This document shows positions 7,591-15,543 of a stretch of DNA of 21,288 nt, in pieces. The translations under genes and the position numbers were made by a program. The stretch is from Terrimesophilobacter sp036833635. GTDB taxonomy: Bacteria > Actinomycetota > Actinomycetes > Actinomycetales > Microbacteriaceae. The notes under the pieces are model-generated. The model was given only the letters and a program-made list of their open reading frames with translations. It ran no database searches and was not told the origin of the DNA. The stretch is taken from contig DAITPJ010000032.1 in NCBI GenBank assembly GCA_036833635.1, forward strand, positions 1 through 21,288, in the 5' to 3' direction. Each line of letters opens with the position of its first letter. Within the stretch, counting starts at the first letter, position 1.

Positions 7591-9404
7591 GGTCGCAACA
7601 CCTCTGCGGCCTCGCGAGTGAACACACCACGACTCATCGACTGGAGCGGCGCGCGCTCGGGCTGCGGGATGCCTCGCGGTCCCCTGCCGAGGCGCCAGAA
7701 GACGGCCAGGGAGACGGCGGCGAGAATGACCGACCACAGAATGGTGAGCGGCTGGAAAATCGTCGCGAGCATCTGCTGCAGGGAGCGACTGGCCACCCAG
7801 CCGTCGACGAGGTTGTTCTCGATCCTTGCGTCGAGGGCACGCGCGGAGTCGATCGCCGTCTCGCCGGAGCCTGCACCCGAGATGTCGTTGTCGAAGACCT
7901 GGCTGTTCCTCATCGAGCCCACGACGGTGATGCCTGACGTCCGTGCACCCTCGATCGTGTTGTCCAGGAGCGACACCTCCGAACTTCGGGCGTAGATTCC
8001 GACGCTGGCACCGGTGATCCGATTGCCACTCGCCCGAATCCCGGTGGCGTGGTCCCGAATGGCGATGCCGTGACGGACCGTGCCGTTGACGATGTTGTCG
8101 ATCATGGCCACCTCTCGCGCGCCCTTGCTCAGGACGATGCCCATATCACCGCCGCGCACCTGCGTGCCCGAGATGGTGGCGCCAGTACCTCCGAGGACCT
8201 CGATGCCATACCGAGCGTTGTCGGCGAAGGTGCCTCCTCGAACGGCGTATCCGCCGAAGGATGTGACGTCGTCGCCGCTGGTGTTGGGGCCATCCGCAAG
8301 GGGCAGTCCGTTGAGGGTCAGGCCATTGCGGCCATTCCCCGTGGCGGTCAACTCTTTGAATGTGATGTGAACTCCCGCATGGGAGACGACGATGCCATCG
8401 ACGGCATTCTGCGACGACGAGCTGTCCTCGACGGAGGCGGAGTCCACCCCCTGGTCGAAGACGATGCCATCGACCAGGCTGCTGGTCACCGTGGATCCGG
8501 TGATCGCGACGGACTCTGCGCGGGCGGCATAGATCCCGTAGGCGTTGCCCGTGACGGTGACTGCGCTGAGCTTCGCATTCACCAGGTCCGGAGCGCCGGC
8601 CTCCGTGATCGGCATGGCGGCAGGACCCGCATCGTTCGGCACGGCCTCCCCCGGCTCGACACGGGGATGCTCATCACCCATGAAGGCCAGGCCGCCGGTC
8701 GGGCCGCTCCAGAATCCAAGCTGTGTGAAATCGGCATTCGCGATTCCCGACACCCCGCGGTTGACCTGCACATAGGCCCTGCCGTCGGCCGTCGTCAGGT
8801 CGGCGCTGCCAGTCCCGGGATCCCAGCTCGTGACCTGCACGCGGTGCTCCGGCGTCCCCGAGATCTCGAGAGTGCCGCCCAACGCCACAAGCGAGCTGAA
8901 TCCGGATGCATCGCTGGCAAGCAGGACTTTCTCTCCGGCACCGACGTCGAGCGTGGCACCCTCGAGAACAGCGACGTGCTCCTTGACCAGATAACTGCCA
9001 TCGGCTGTGACACCGATGCAGTCCGATGCCGTCGATGCGACTTCGGCAAGGGTATAGGGCTCGCTCCGCGCTGGGAGGACAAGGGTGGCACGAGGTTCGG
9101 TGAGAACCCGGAACGGCAGGCCAGGCTCGATGCCGGCACCTATCGCAGTCGCAGCGGCCGCACGCACATCGACGATGCGTGCCTTCTCCGCGGAGACGAT
9201 CCCGGCCTCGGCCCCAGGATCCCCGGAATAGGCCTCACCTGTTATCGGGCCGGTCGGCCCCTGGTGGATGTCGCGGGCATCCGGGTTGACGCCGGTGACC
9301 ATGGGAAGCAGGAAGGGAGCGAGCACCACGGCGATCGCCACCACGATCGCGCAAATGCCGATCACCGCGACCAGGCCCCGTACGAAGCGCCTCACCAATC
9401 TCAT
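7587..9404 (-). CDS. Membrane-anchored beta-helix protein, AlgG-like
   Basis: This 605-residue protein has an N-terminal transmembrane helix (residues about 11-35) and a second one near the C-terminus (about 545-570, FQPLTILWSVILAAVSLAVFW). The bulk therefore faces outside. Residues about 125-260 form a beta-rich lead-in (LVKEHVAVLEGATLDVGAGEKVLLAS). Residues about 270-540 are PbH1 beta-helix repeats (GIYARSSEVSLLDNTIEGARTSGITVVG and similar). The order resembles AlgG, the mannuronan C5-epimerase, but the position of the catalytic DPHD reads FDQG (316-319). ATG 9404 overlaps the synthase stop by 4 bp (ATGA). It may modify or guide the nascent polymer at the membrane. The AlgG relationship is a pattern judgement, not an alignment result. 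Confidence 0.85.
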   Translation of the reverse strand: MRLVRRFVRGLVAVIGICAIVVAIAVVLAPFLLPMVTGVNPDARDIHQGPTGPITGEAYSGDPGAEAGIVSAEKARIVDVRAAAATAIGAGIEPGLPFRVLTEPRATLVLPARSEPYTLAEVASTASDCIGVTADGSYLVKEHVAVLEGATLDVGAGEKVLLASDASGFSSLVALGGTLEISGTPEHRVQVTSWDPGTGSADLTTADGRAYVQVNRGVSGIANADFTQLGFWSGPTGGLAFMGDEHPRVEPGEAVPNDAGPAAMPITEAGAPDLVNAKLSAVTVTGNAYGIYAARAESVAITGSTVTSSLVDGIVFDQGVDSASVEDSSSSQNAVDGIVVSHAGVHITFKELTATGNGRNGLTLNGLPLADGPNTSGDDVTSFGGYAVRGGTFADNARYGIEVLGGTGATISGTQVRGGDMGIVLSKGAREVAMIDNIVNGTVRHGIAIRDHATGIRASGNRITGASVGIYARSSEVSLLDNTIEGARTSGITVVGSMRNSQVFDNDISGAGSGETAIDSARALDARIENNLVDGWVASRSLQQMLATIFQPLTILWSVILAAVSLAVFWRLGRGPRGIPQPERAPLQSMSRGVFTREAAEVLRP

Positions 9405-10837
9405 GAGGCGACCGCCTGACGGGACTCGACCCTGAGAGTCCGAGCACTCTGGCCGTCGCCCCCGATTTGCGTGGCCCCTCGGGTGAGCCAACCCTGCTTG
9501 TTCATCGTCACGAACGCATAGGCCTTGATCGGGAGCGCGATCGCGATGACGACGAGCGTCATGAGCGGAAGCAGCAGCAGGTCACGCGGGTGGCGTTTGA
9601 GGTGCGAATAACCCCGGATGCCGCGTCCCAGCACGACCCAGCCGATCGCGAGGCTGATTCCCAGCGGCGTGAACTCCAACCGCGCGAAGAACAGGTACGC
9701 GAGACTCATGCCCATCGTGGCGGGAGTCAACAGGATCTGCAGCACCGTGAGCTGTGTGATGATCGGCTGGCGCCACAGCCACCCCTTGGCAATCGCGGTC
9801 AGGTAACAGCGGAACGAGTTGCGGCTCCAGCGCACCCTCTGCTTGACGAAGGCGCGGAGGGTCGAGGGGAACATCGAGAGGGCGCGAGCCGATGACTGGT
9901 GCACGGTCTTGTAGCCGGCCGCCAGGATGAGCCAGGTGAGACGCCCGTCGTCGCCTGCGACGCACCGGCGGCCAAGGAAGAACTCGTTCTCGAGCTTGTC
10001 CAACACTGCCGCGACGGCCCTGCGGCGGTACACCGCCGTCCGGCCGGAAACGCACGGCACGGCACCGGCACGGCCCATCGCAGGAACGTAGTCGTAGTAC
10101 CGCAGGTTGACCATCCAGTCCGCGATCCGCCTCCAGGCACTCGTCGAGCGCTGGTACACGTTCTGCTGCGTGCTGACGCCCCCGACCATGGGGTCCACGA
10201 ACGGCATCTGGACGGCCGTGAGGAGCCCCGGCGTCCACCGCGTGTCCGAGTCGACGAGCACCAGAATGTCGTTTCGCGCGGCCCGGATGCCCACTCCGAG
10301 CGCCGAGCGCTTGCCGACATGCTGGTAGAGGATCGGTGTGACACGAGCGTCGCCGAGCGCCACGATCCGGTCGTAGGCCTCGAGATCGAGAATGTCCAGG
10401 ACGATGATGATCTCTCCAGGGTCCTGTTCGCGCCAGGTTTCAAGGCAGCTGAGGAGGATGTCGGGATCCTCGTGGTACGAGGGAACCACGACCGAGGTAC
10501 TCGCCCGGTAGCCGGACACGATGGGACGGGCGCGACGCGACATGAGCAGGCGGATGAACCACAGTCCCCACACGATGGTGCCCGCCACGGCAATGGGAAT
10601 GAACGGTGCGAGGGCCTCCGCCATGACGCGGAGCTGATCGAGAACGAGCCCCAGTTGGCCGACGATCGAGTTCCAGGTCTGCTGCCAGTCGATCGATGCC
10701 CACCATCGAGGGAGCGACTCAGACCAGAACTCGACCGCGTGGGTCCAATCGGGATGGGCCCAATCCGGGTCGATCCAGTCGGGATCGGTCCCGAAGGACC
10801 CCATGGCGACAGGCACCGGGGAAAGGTCGAGAACCAC
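9401..10837 (-). CDS. Processive GT2 polysaccharide synthase (HAS/NodC/Alg8-like)
   Basis: This 478-residue membrane glycosyltransferase probably polymerises and exports an uronic-acid-containing polysaccharide. After a ~70-residue N-terminal extension there is one transmembrane helix (about 72-96). The GT-A domain follows, with VVPSYHEDPDIL, the metal-binding D196-S-D198 (VDSDTRW), the general-base region D296-D297 (GDDGRLTW) and Q333-x-x-R-W. Three C-terminal helices and a WLTR (WGTR-like) gating motif complete the hyaluronan-synthase pattern. The start is GTG 10837, with AAGGAG 5 nt upstream. It is the first gene of the operon and is followed, with overlap, by two beta-helix genes and then UGD. 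No PilZ domain or Alg44-like gene is visible. The product could be hyaluronan-like, glucuronan or another polymer. Confidence 0.9.
   Translation of the reverse strand: MVLDLSPVPVAMGSFGTDPDWIDPDWAHPDWTHAVEFWSESLPRWWASIDWQQTWNSIVGQLGLVLDQLRVMAEALAPFIPIAVAGTIVWGLWFIRLLMSRRARPIVSGYRASTSVVVPSYHEDPDILLSCLETWREQDPGEIIIVLDILDLEAYDRIVALGDARVTPILYQHVGKRSALGVGIRAARNDILVLVDSDTRWTPGLLTAVQMPFVDPMVGGVSTQQNVYQRSTSAWRRIADWMVNLRYYDYVPAMGRAGAVPCVSGRTAVYRRRAVAAVLDKLENEFFLGRRCVAGDDGRLTWLILAAGYKTVHQSSARALSMFPSTLRAFVKQRVRWSRNSFRCYLTAIAKGWLWRQPIITQLTVLQILLTPATMGMSLAYLFFARLEFTPLGISLAIGWVVLGRGIRGYSHLKRHPRDLLLLPLMTLVVIAIALPIKAYAFVTMNKQGWLTRGATQIGGDGQSARTLRVESRQAVAS
10744..10790 (-). repeat. Three 15-nt tandem repeats encoding (D/H)PDW units
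   Basis: Near the start of the GT2 synthase the protein reads DPDWIDPDWAHPDWTH. The DNA shows three diverged 15-nt units, each with a CCCGA/CCCGGA-(C/T)TGG core. It lies before the first transmembrane helix and is not part of the catalytic domain. Confidence 0.6.
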
Positions 10838-11077
10838 GGGGACTCCTTCCCGTCCGCTTCTCCGGCCGACGACCGGATCACACCTCCATCAGGAAAGAAA
10901 TCATGCTAATGAGGCGTCTCCGGGCGGGTCTCCTTTCCCGCTGACCTCCCAGAGCGCGTTCAGGAGTCTTTAACGTGACGAATGCGCAAGCTCTCGCGAA
11001 AAGTGCCGATCAGAGAGGCGATTGGAGGAGATGATCCGGCGAGGGTGATGAGAGGATTCTCATTGCGGACGACCAAC
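10838..11077 (-). promoter_or_regulatory. Upstream region of the exopolysaccharide operon
   Basis: This non-coding leader/promoter region contains the AAGGAG ribosome-binding site (10847-10842) of the synthase. Further up are AT-richer patches (TTAAAG near 10970, TTAGCATGAT near 10905 on minus) that could be -10 elements. I could not identify a convincing -35 partner, a riboswitch or a clear operator. Confidence 0.4.
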
Positions 11078-11115
11078 GCGAGAGGGCCCCGGTCAACCGA
11101 CCGGGGCCCTCTCGC
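11078..11115 (-). terminator. 17-bp perfect GC-rich hairpin terminator
   Basis: The arms at 11078-11094 and 11099-11115 are perfectly complementary over 17 bp, with a 4-nt AACC loop. It starts 9 bp beyond the stop codon of the oxygenase gene. No T-tract follows, so termination would rely on stem strength, as in many actinobacterial terminators. It isolates the oxygenase gene from the exopolysaccharide operon. Confidence 0.8.
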
Positions 11116-11124
11116 TGCTGGGAA

Positions 11125-11898
11125 TCAGGCTTCGCTCATCGCAGCCTTCTCGGCCTGGCCCTTGGCCGCGTAGTACGCGGCACGTGCAGCGATGCGACGA
11201 GTCTGCTCGGCCTGGCCGGCGTCGAGAACGTCCTGCGGCACCTCGACGTCGGGCACCCGGCTCACGCCGTTGTACTTCGCGATGTAGGCGTCGAGCTCCG
11301 GCCCGGACTCCCACGACGTGATGAGGCAGTAGCGTGCCTGCGGGCTGTTGAGCGCCGTGGCGTGCCAGAGCCTCTGCGTGTCGACGATGAGCTGGGCGCC
11401 GGCGGGAAGGGCGACGCGGTACTCGACGCTCGGGTCGGTGCGGTTGTCGCGCAACACGAAGTAGCTCGTCGCGTCGTCGGTGAGGTTGAAGAATCCGCGA
11501 ACGACCCAGCCGGTGCCATCCGGGTTCAAGCGGTTGTTGTCGTCCTGGTGCAGGTTGTAGAGCGCGTCGGCGTAGGTGTTGGGCTGCAGCTCGATGACGC
11601 GACAGCGGCCGACATTGGCGCCCGGCTCCATCGCGCGGCGCACGAGATTCGGAGCCTTCTCGACCTGCGACGGGATCCACACGCCGTCCTTGTCGGTGCG
11701 CGGCGGGGTGTGGTTCCAGAAACCGTTGACCTCAATCTCGCCCTTCGCGCTCGCGAGCGGGGCGAACCGGGTCTCGCCGGAGGACTTCCAGTCGACATAT
11801 TCGATGTCGAGCCACTCCTGCGGATCGCTGGCCTGGTCGTACTGGTCGAGGACGACGTAGCCGGTCTCTTCGAGCGCGGCGGACTTGATGTAACCCAT
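11125..11898 (-). CDS. Fe(II)/2-oxoglutarate dioxygenase-like protein
   Basis: This 257-residue soluble protein carries the facial-triad pattern of non-heme iron oxygenases: H117-x-D119 (NLHQDD), then H179 (RLWHATAL), then R189 (ARYCLITSW) 10 residues later as the likely 2-oxoglutarate-binding arginine. GRCRVIELQPN and WVVRGFFNLTDDATSYFVLRDN are the surrounding beta strands. The last 40 residues are an Ala-rich helix. No substrate can be named. ATG 11898 (MGYIKSAALEETGYVVLDQY) is preferred; an upstream TTG/GTG would add about 11 residues, and an AAAGG lies 13 nt before the ATG. The gene is monocistronic, ends at the 17-bp hairpin, and has a candidate iron box at 11949-11967. The fold call is from motif spacing only. 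Confidence 0.75.
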   Translation of the reverse strand: MGYIKSAALEETGYVVLDQYDQASDPQEWLDIEYVDWKSSGETRFAPLASAKGEIEVNGFWNHTPPRTDKDGVWIPSQVEKAPNLVRRAMEPGANVGRCRVIELQPNTYADALYNLHQDDNNRLNPDGTGWVVRGFFNLTDDATSYFVLRDNRTDPSVEYRVALPAGAQLIVDTQRLWHATALNSPQARYCLITSWESGPELDAYIAKYNGVSRVPDVEVPQDVLDAGQAEQTRRIAARAAYYAAKGQAEKAAMSEA

Positions 11899-11948
11899 GG
11901 GTGGATTGTTACCTTTCTTCGGGGCCAGCACGTTTTAACAGGCCCAAC

Positions 11949-11967
11949 TTAGGCAAGCCTAACATCG
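11949..11967. promoter_or_regulatory. Candidate IdeR/DtxR iron box
   Basis: TTAGGCAAGCCTAACATCG matches 14 of 19 positions of the IdeR/DtxR consensus (TTAGGTTAGCCTAACCTAA), including both inner half-sites. It lies 51 bp upstream of the oxygenase ATG and 52 bp upstream of the DUF262 gene ATG, between the two divergent genes. On minus it overlaps a plausible -35 (TTAGGC, with TTAAAA 18 bp downstream). Repression by iron-loaded regulator is the expected effect. Confidence 0.65.
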
Positions 11968-12018
11968 GGCATCCCCGTAAACTGGGAGTCCCGGCGGCCC
12001 TAGGAGCGATGCACACAG

Positions 12019-14022
12019 ATGGTCAGCGCCACGAATATCGATGCGACCGCGGTCAACACGATTCGTTGGCTCTCCTCGACCGAAGCGACCATCGTCGTGC
12101 CCGTCTACCAGCGCCAATACCGCTGGGACATCGGCGGATGCGAGCAGCTGCTGTCCGACATCCGGGCCGCAGCGGATTCCGGCCACCAGTACACGCACTT
12201 CATCGGCTCGATCCTGTCGACCGCCAGTACCGAGAACGCCGCTGACGAGCTCGTGCTCATCGACGGCCAGCAACGAATCACGACGCTCATGCTGCTCATC
12301 GCCGCTATGCATCACGCCGTGAGGGAGGCCGACCCTGCGTTGGCGACCGAACTGCTGAACGTGCTCGTGCCTGCCGCCGACCCGACGAGGACCAAACTCC
12401 GCCCGAACCAGGCATGGGCCGAAGTGTTCGAGGATGTGGTGCTCGAACGCAGGCTGAACGACGCAGTGCGCGACACGCGGTTCGACGACAACTATGCCTT
12501 CTTCCGCAGCCAGGTTCCCGCACAGGAGGTTCCCGTGGTGTGGCGCGGGCTGCAGCGGTTGGAGCACGTCTCGATCACTCTCGACGCCGACGCGAACGCG
12601 CAGCAGATCTTCGAGAGCCTGAACTCGACCGGTGAGCCGCTCCTCGACCACGAACTCATCCATAACTACGTGCTCATGGGGCTCTCCCACTCGGAGCAGA
12701 ACGAGATCGAAGGCGCGTACTGGGAGCCGATCGAGCACAACACCGGGGAGTCGATCGCCGAGTTCTGGCGGCACTACCTCATCCTCACGACCGGTCGTGA
12801 ACTCGATGTCGCGGGGGGTCGGGGCGTGTACGACGCGTTCCGGCATCGCTTTCCGCGGCTCGACCTTCCAACTCTGCGCACGCACGCCGCGGAGTGGCGG
12901 GAGTACTCCGAGATCTACCGCATCCTCCTCGACCCCGCAAAGGCCCCATCGCCACTCCTCGCCACGCAACTCGGCTACGTCAACACGTTCGGTCGCGGCA
13001 TGTATCCGCTCATCCTGCGTGCCTACCGCGACTACCTACTGGGTGCCGTCGAGGAAGCGACGCTCATCCGGAGTCTTGAGCACGTGCAATCGCTGCTGCT
13101 TCGCAGGACCGTCGTCGGATTGAGCAACAACCGCCTCGTGGCGCGGCTGTGCCGGGCTCGCGAGGACGGGCCGGAGAGCCTCGTCACGGCGATCGCCCGG
13201 ATCACCCCATCCGACGAGCGAGTCCGCGTTGCGCTCAAGTACGGTGCACTCCCCCACGCCGCCTACGTGCTCGCCCGCCTCGCCGACGTCGACAACCCGG
13301 GTGACCTTGAACTCGAGCACGTCGTCCCCCTGTCGCCCGGCGATGCGTGGAGCGGCGACGGCGTACGCCCGTGGGCGAGCTACAGCGAGGACGAGCAGAA
13401 CAGCCACCGCGCTCTCACGCAGACGCTCGGGAATCTCACCCTCCTCGAACCGCCGCTCGCCGACCGCGTGCTCGACGCCTCGTTCCCGGCGAAGCGAGAA
13501 ATATACGCCACGAGCGCGATCGCACTCGCGCGCGAACTCGCGTCCGTGCCCGCGTGGGGCACCGCGGCGATCGCCGAACGCACGGCACGGCTCACGGGCG
13601 ACTTCGTGCGGATCTGGGCCGCACCGGCGACAGTGCTCATCGATGACGACGGGCTCACGCCGATCCTCGACGCGCAGCACAGGCGCGGCTGGCCGCGCGG
13701 CTGGGAGCGCGAGTTCGACTACGTCGAGTACCGGGGCGAGCACTGGGAGGTGCACGACGTCAAGTATCTCTTCAACCGGATCTTCCGGCGGCTCTGGGCG
13801 GATGCGCGCGAGTCGGTCGTGGTTTTCAGCGCCCGGCGCGGCGGCCCGATCTTCGAGACGCAGGCCTGGAATGGCCATTGGGACGCCCTTGACGATGCAC
13901 ATTTTCTCTACATGGGGTGGGATTCGAAGTACATGCTCACCGCAGTGCAGGGCGTGCTCGAGCAGGCCGGCATCGCATCCGAGGTCTTCGTCAAGTACTC
14001 CTACATCGGCGAGGTCATGTAG
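12019..14022 (+). CDS. DUF262/DUF1524 protein, GmrSD-like putative restriction nuclease
   Basis: This 667-residue protein belongs to the family of modification-dependent (type IV-like) restriction proteins such as GmrSD and SspE. The DUF262 domain shows VPVYQRQYRW (27-36), FIGSIL, IDGQQR (81-86, the ParB-like nucleotide-binding motif) and FESLNSTG (198-205). The DUF1524 HNH-like nuclease region has EH434VVPLSP, N461SHRALTQTLGNLTLL and FPAKREIY. An extra domain of about 100 residues follows residue ~560 (YRGEHWEVHDVKYLFNRIFRRLW to the end), whose identity I do not recognise. AGGAG lies 12 nt before ATG 12019; an ATG at 12009 is out of frame. It stands alone without methylase genes, consistent with type IV action. 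Cleavage of phage DNA with modified bases is the family expectation. Confidence 0.88.
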   Translation: MVSATNIDATAVNTIRWLSSTEATIVVPVYQRQYRWDIGGCEQLLSDIRAAADSGHQYTHFIGSILSTASTENAADELVLIDGQQRITTLMLLIAAMHHAVREADPALATELLNVLVPAADPTRTKLRPNQAWAEVFEDVVLERRLNDAVRDTRFDDNYAFFRSQVPAQEVPVVWRGLQRLEHVSITLDADANAQQIFESLNSTGEPLLDHELIHNYVLMGLSHSEQNEIEGAYWEPIEHNTGESIAEFWRHYLILTTGRELDVAGGRGVYDAFRHRFPRLDLPTLRTHAAEWREYSEIYRILLDPAKAPSPLLATQLGYVNTFGRGMYPLILRAYRDYLLGAVEEATLIRSLEHVQSLLLRRTVVGLSNNRLVARLCRAREDGPESLVTAIARITPSDERVRVALKYGALPHAAYVLARLADVDNPGDLELEHVVPLSPGDAWSGDGVRPWASYSEDEQNSHRALTQTLGNLTLLEPPLADRVLDASFPAKREIYATSAIALARELASVPAWGTAAIAERTARLTGDFVRIWAAPATVLIDDDGLTPILDAQHRRGWPRGWEREFDYVEYRGEHWEVHDVKYLFNRIFRRLWADARESVVVFSARRGGPIFETQAWNGHWDALDDAHFLYMGWDSKYMLTAVQGVLEQAGIASEVFVKYSYIGEVM

Positions 14023-14086
14023 CCCTGGCTTGGCGCGTACCATCGTGATCAGGCCGGCCTGGGCTGGACGGATTGGTGAGGGAAGC

Positions 14087-14893
14087 ATGACCGTTTCCGA
14101 CGATCGAATCGCCGAATTCCACCGCTTGCACTCGAAAGGGTGCTTCGTGATGCCGAACCCGTGGGACCGTGGGAGCGCGAGGGCTCTACAGCAGCTTGGT
14201 TATCCGGCACTGGCGACAACGAGCGCGGGGTTCGCATGGACGCTAGGCAGACCAGACAATCACGCCACGGTTGACGAGGTTCTCGCTCATCTTCGTGACA
14301 TCGCCGGCGCCGTCGACGTCCCGGTGAATGCCGACTTCGAGGGCGGGTACGCTGTGGAGCCGGATGCGGTCGCGGCGAACGTGAGGAAGGCGACGGCTAC
14401 GGGAATCGCGGGCCTCTCCATCGAGGACTCCTCTGGCGACCCCGAGGAGCCGCTCTTCGACTTCGAGCTGGCCGTTGCGCGCGTCCATGCCGCGCGCGAG
14501 GCGATCGACGAGAGCGGAACAGGGGTGCTGCTCACCGGCCGCTCCGAGGGGTTCGTTTCCGGTCGACCCGACATCGACGAAACGATCCGGCGACTGCGCG
14601 CCTACGCCGATGCCGGAGCCGACTGCCTTTACGCTCCCAGGGTCGACTCGGTCGACCACATCACAGCAATCGTCACCGCGGTGGCGCCCAAGCCGGTGAA
14701 TCTCCTGATCAACTCGCCCTTCATGACCGTCGCGGAGGCCGCGCAACTCGGCGTGCGCCGGATCAGCGTCGGCGGTACGCTCGCGCGCACCGCCTGGGAC
14801 GGATTCCTGCGGGCCGCGAAGGAGATCGCGAACGACGGGAGCTTCACCCGCTTCGACGACCTGCCCAATGTCGACGGACTCCTCGGTGAGTGA
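14087..14893 (+). CDS. PEP mutase / isocitrate lyase superfamily enzyme
   Basis: This 268-residue TIM-barrel enzyme has NPWDRGSARALQQLGYPALATTSAG at the N-terminus, VNADFEGGY (metal-binding acid cluster), GLSIEDSSG and LLTGRSEGF, all typical of the PEP-phosphomutase-like branch. The isocitrate-lyase KKCGH motif is absent. Likely chemistry is C-C or P-C bond cleavage or formation on an alpha-keto acid substrate (for example oxaloacetate-hydrolase- or lyase-like); the exact reaction cannot be told. ATG 14087 follows GAGGGAAG. It is 64 bp downstream of the DUF262 gene and converges on the response regulator gene with only 2 bp between stops. No phosphonate genes are nearby. Confidence 0.9.
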   Translation: MTVSDDRIAEFHRLHSKGCFVMPNPWDRGSARALQQLGYPALATTSAGFAWTLGRPDNHATVDEVLAHLRDIAGAVDVPVNADFEGGYAVEPDAVAANVRKATATGIAGLSIEDSSGDPEEPLFDFELAVARVHAAREAIDESGTGVLLTGRSEGFVSGRPDIDETIRRLRAYADAGADCLYAPRVDSVDHITAIVTAVAPKPVNLLINSPFMTVAEAAQLGVRRISVGGTLARTAWDGFLRAAKEIANDGSFTRFDDLPNVDGLLGE

Positions 14894-14895
14894 GG

Positions 14896-15543
14896 TCAGA
14901 TTCGCGCGGAATCGTGCCCATCCCCCAGGCCGGCGTCCCGCGCCATGGCGACAGCCCCGGCGCGGGAGGCCACGCCGAGCTTCGACGTGACACTCGAGAC
15001 CACATTGCGAACCGTCTTGTCCGAGACGATGAGGTCGCTGGCTATCTCGGCGTTCGTCCTCCCGCGAGCGACGAGCGACAGCACCTCGTGCTCGCGCGGA
15101 GTGAGCTGAGGGAACACTCTGGCCTCGCTTCTCGCGCTGATCCCGGAACGGAACTCGTCGGCGAGGCCGGATGCGATGAAGAGATCCCCGCGCTGCACGG
15201 CTTCAAGCGCGCGCTCGATGTCATCGTGACCCGCCCCTTTGAGCAGGTAGCCGCGCGCGCCGACCCGCAGCGCGGCGAACAGCGAGGATCGATCCTCCAG
15301 CATCGTCAGGATGAGCACCGCAACCTCGGCATTGTCGGCGAGCATCCGCCGTGTCGCTTCGATGCCGCTCATGCCGGGCAGGTGCAGGTCCATGATGACG
15401 ACGTCGGGCATGGTGTCGCGCACGAGGGCGATCGACCCCTCGCCGTCACCCGACTCGCCGACCACCTCGACCCCGATCTCGGCGAGAAGGGACCGCAGCC
15501 CGTCCCGGTACACCGGATGGTCATCGCAAATGACGACTCGCAA
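14896..15543 (-). CDS. NarL/FixJ-family response regulator
   Basis: This 215-residue response regulator has a receiver domain (VVICDDHPVYRDGL with acidic D7-D8, phospho-acceptor D52 in VVIMDLHLPGMSG, and a conserved lysine in GYLLKGAG). A LuxR-type HTH follows (LTPREHEVLSLVARGRTNAEIASDLIVSDKTVRNVVSSVTSKLGV). The start is TTG 15543, supported by GAGGAGG 6 nt upstream, and it overlaps the end of the kinase gene by 23 bp. It should be phosphorylated by that kinase and regulate promoters including perhaps its own operon. No target is known from the window. Confidence 0.95.
   Translation of the reverse strand: MRVVICDDHPVYRDGLRSLLAEIGVEVVGESGDGEGSIALVRDTMPDVVIMDLHLPGMSGIEATRRMLADNAEVAVLILTMLEDRSSLFAALRVGARGYLLKGAGHDDIERALEAVQRGDLFIASGLADEFRSGISARSEARVFPQLTPREHEVLSLVARGRTNAEIASDLIVSDKTVRNVVSSVTSKLGVASRAGAVAMARDAGLGDGHDSARI

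Noticed and set aside
8049..9419. 456-codon open frame on plus, opposite the membrane beta-helix gene
   Set aside because: The minus frame has TM helices, PbH1 repeats and overlapping start/stop codons; the plus frame has no recognisable domain.
10878..10904. Eight-codon mini-ORF (MISFLMEV) in the leader of the exopolysaccharide operon
   Set aside because: It has no good Shine-Dalgarno at proper spacing and no regulatory codon run; probably chance.
9899..10909. 336-codon open frame on plus, opposite the GT2 synthase
   Set aside because: The GT2 motifs on minus are unambiguous; this frame is compositionally biased without motifs.
13036..14088. 350-codon open frame on minus, opposite the DUF262 gene
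   Set aside because: It overlaps the conserved DUF1524 region and has no motif or ribosome-binding site.
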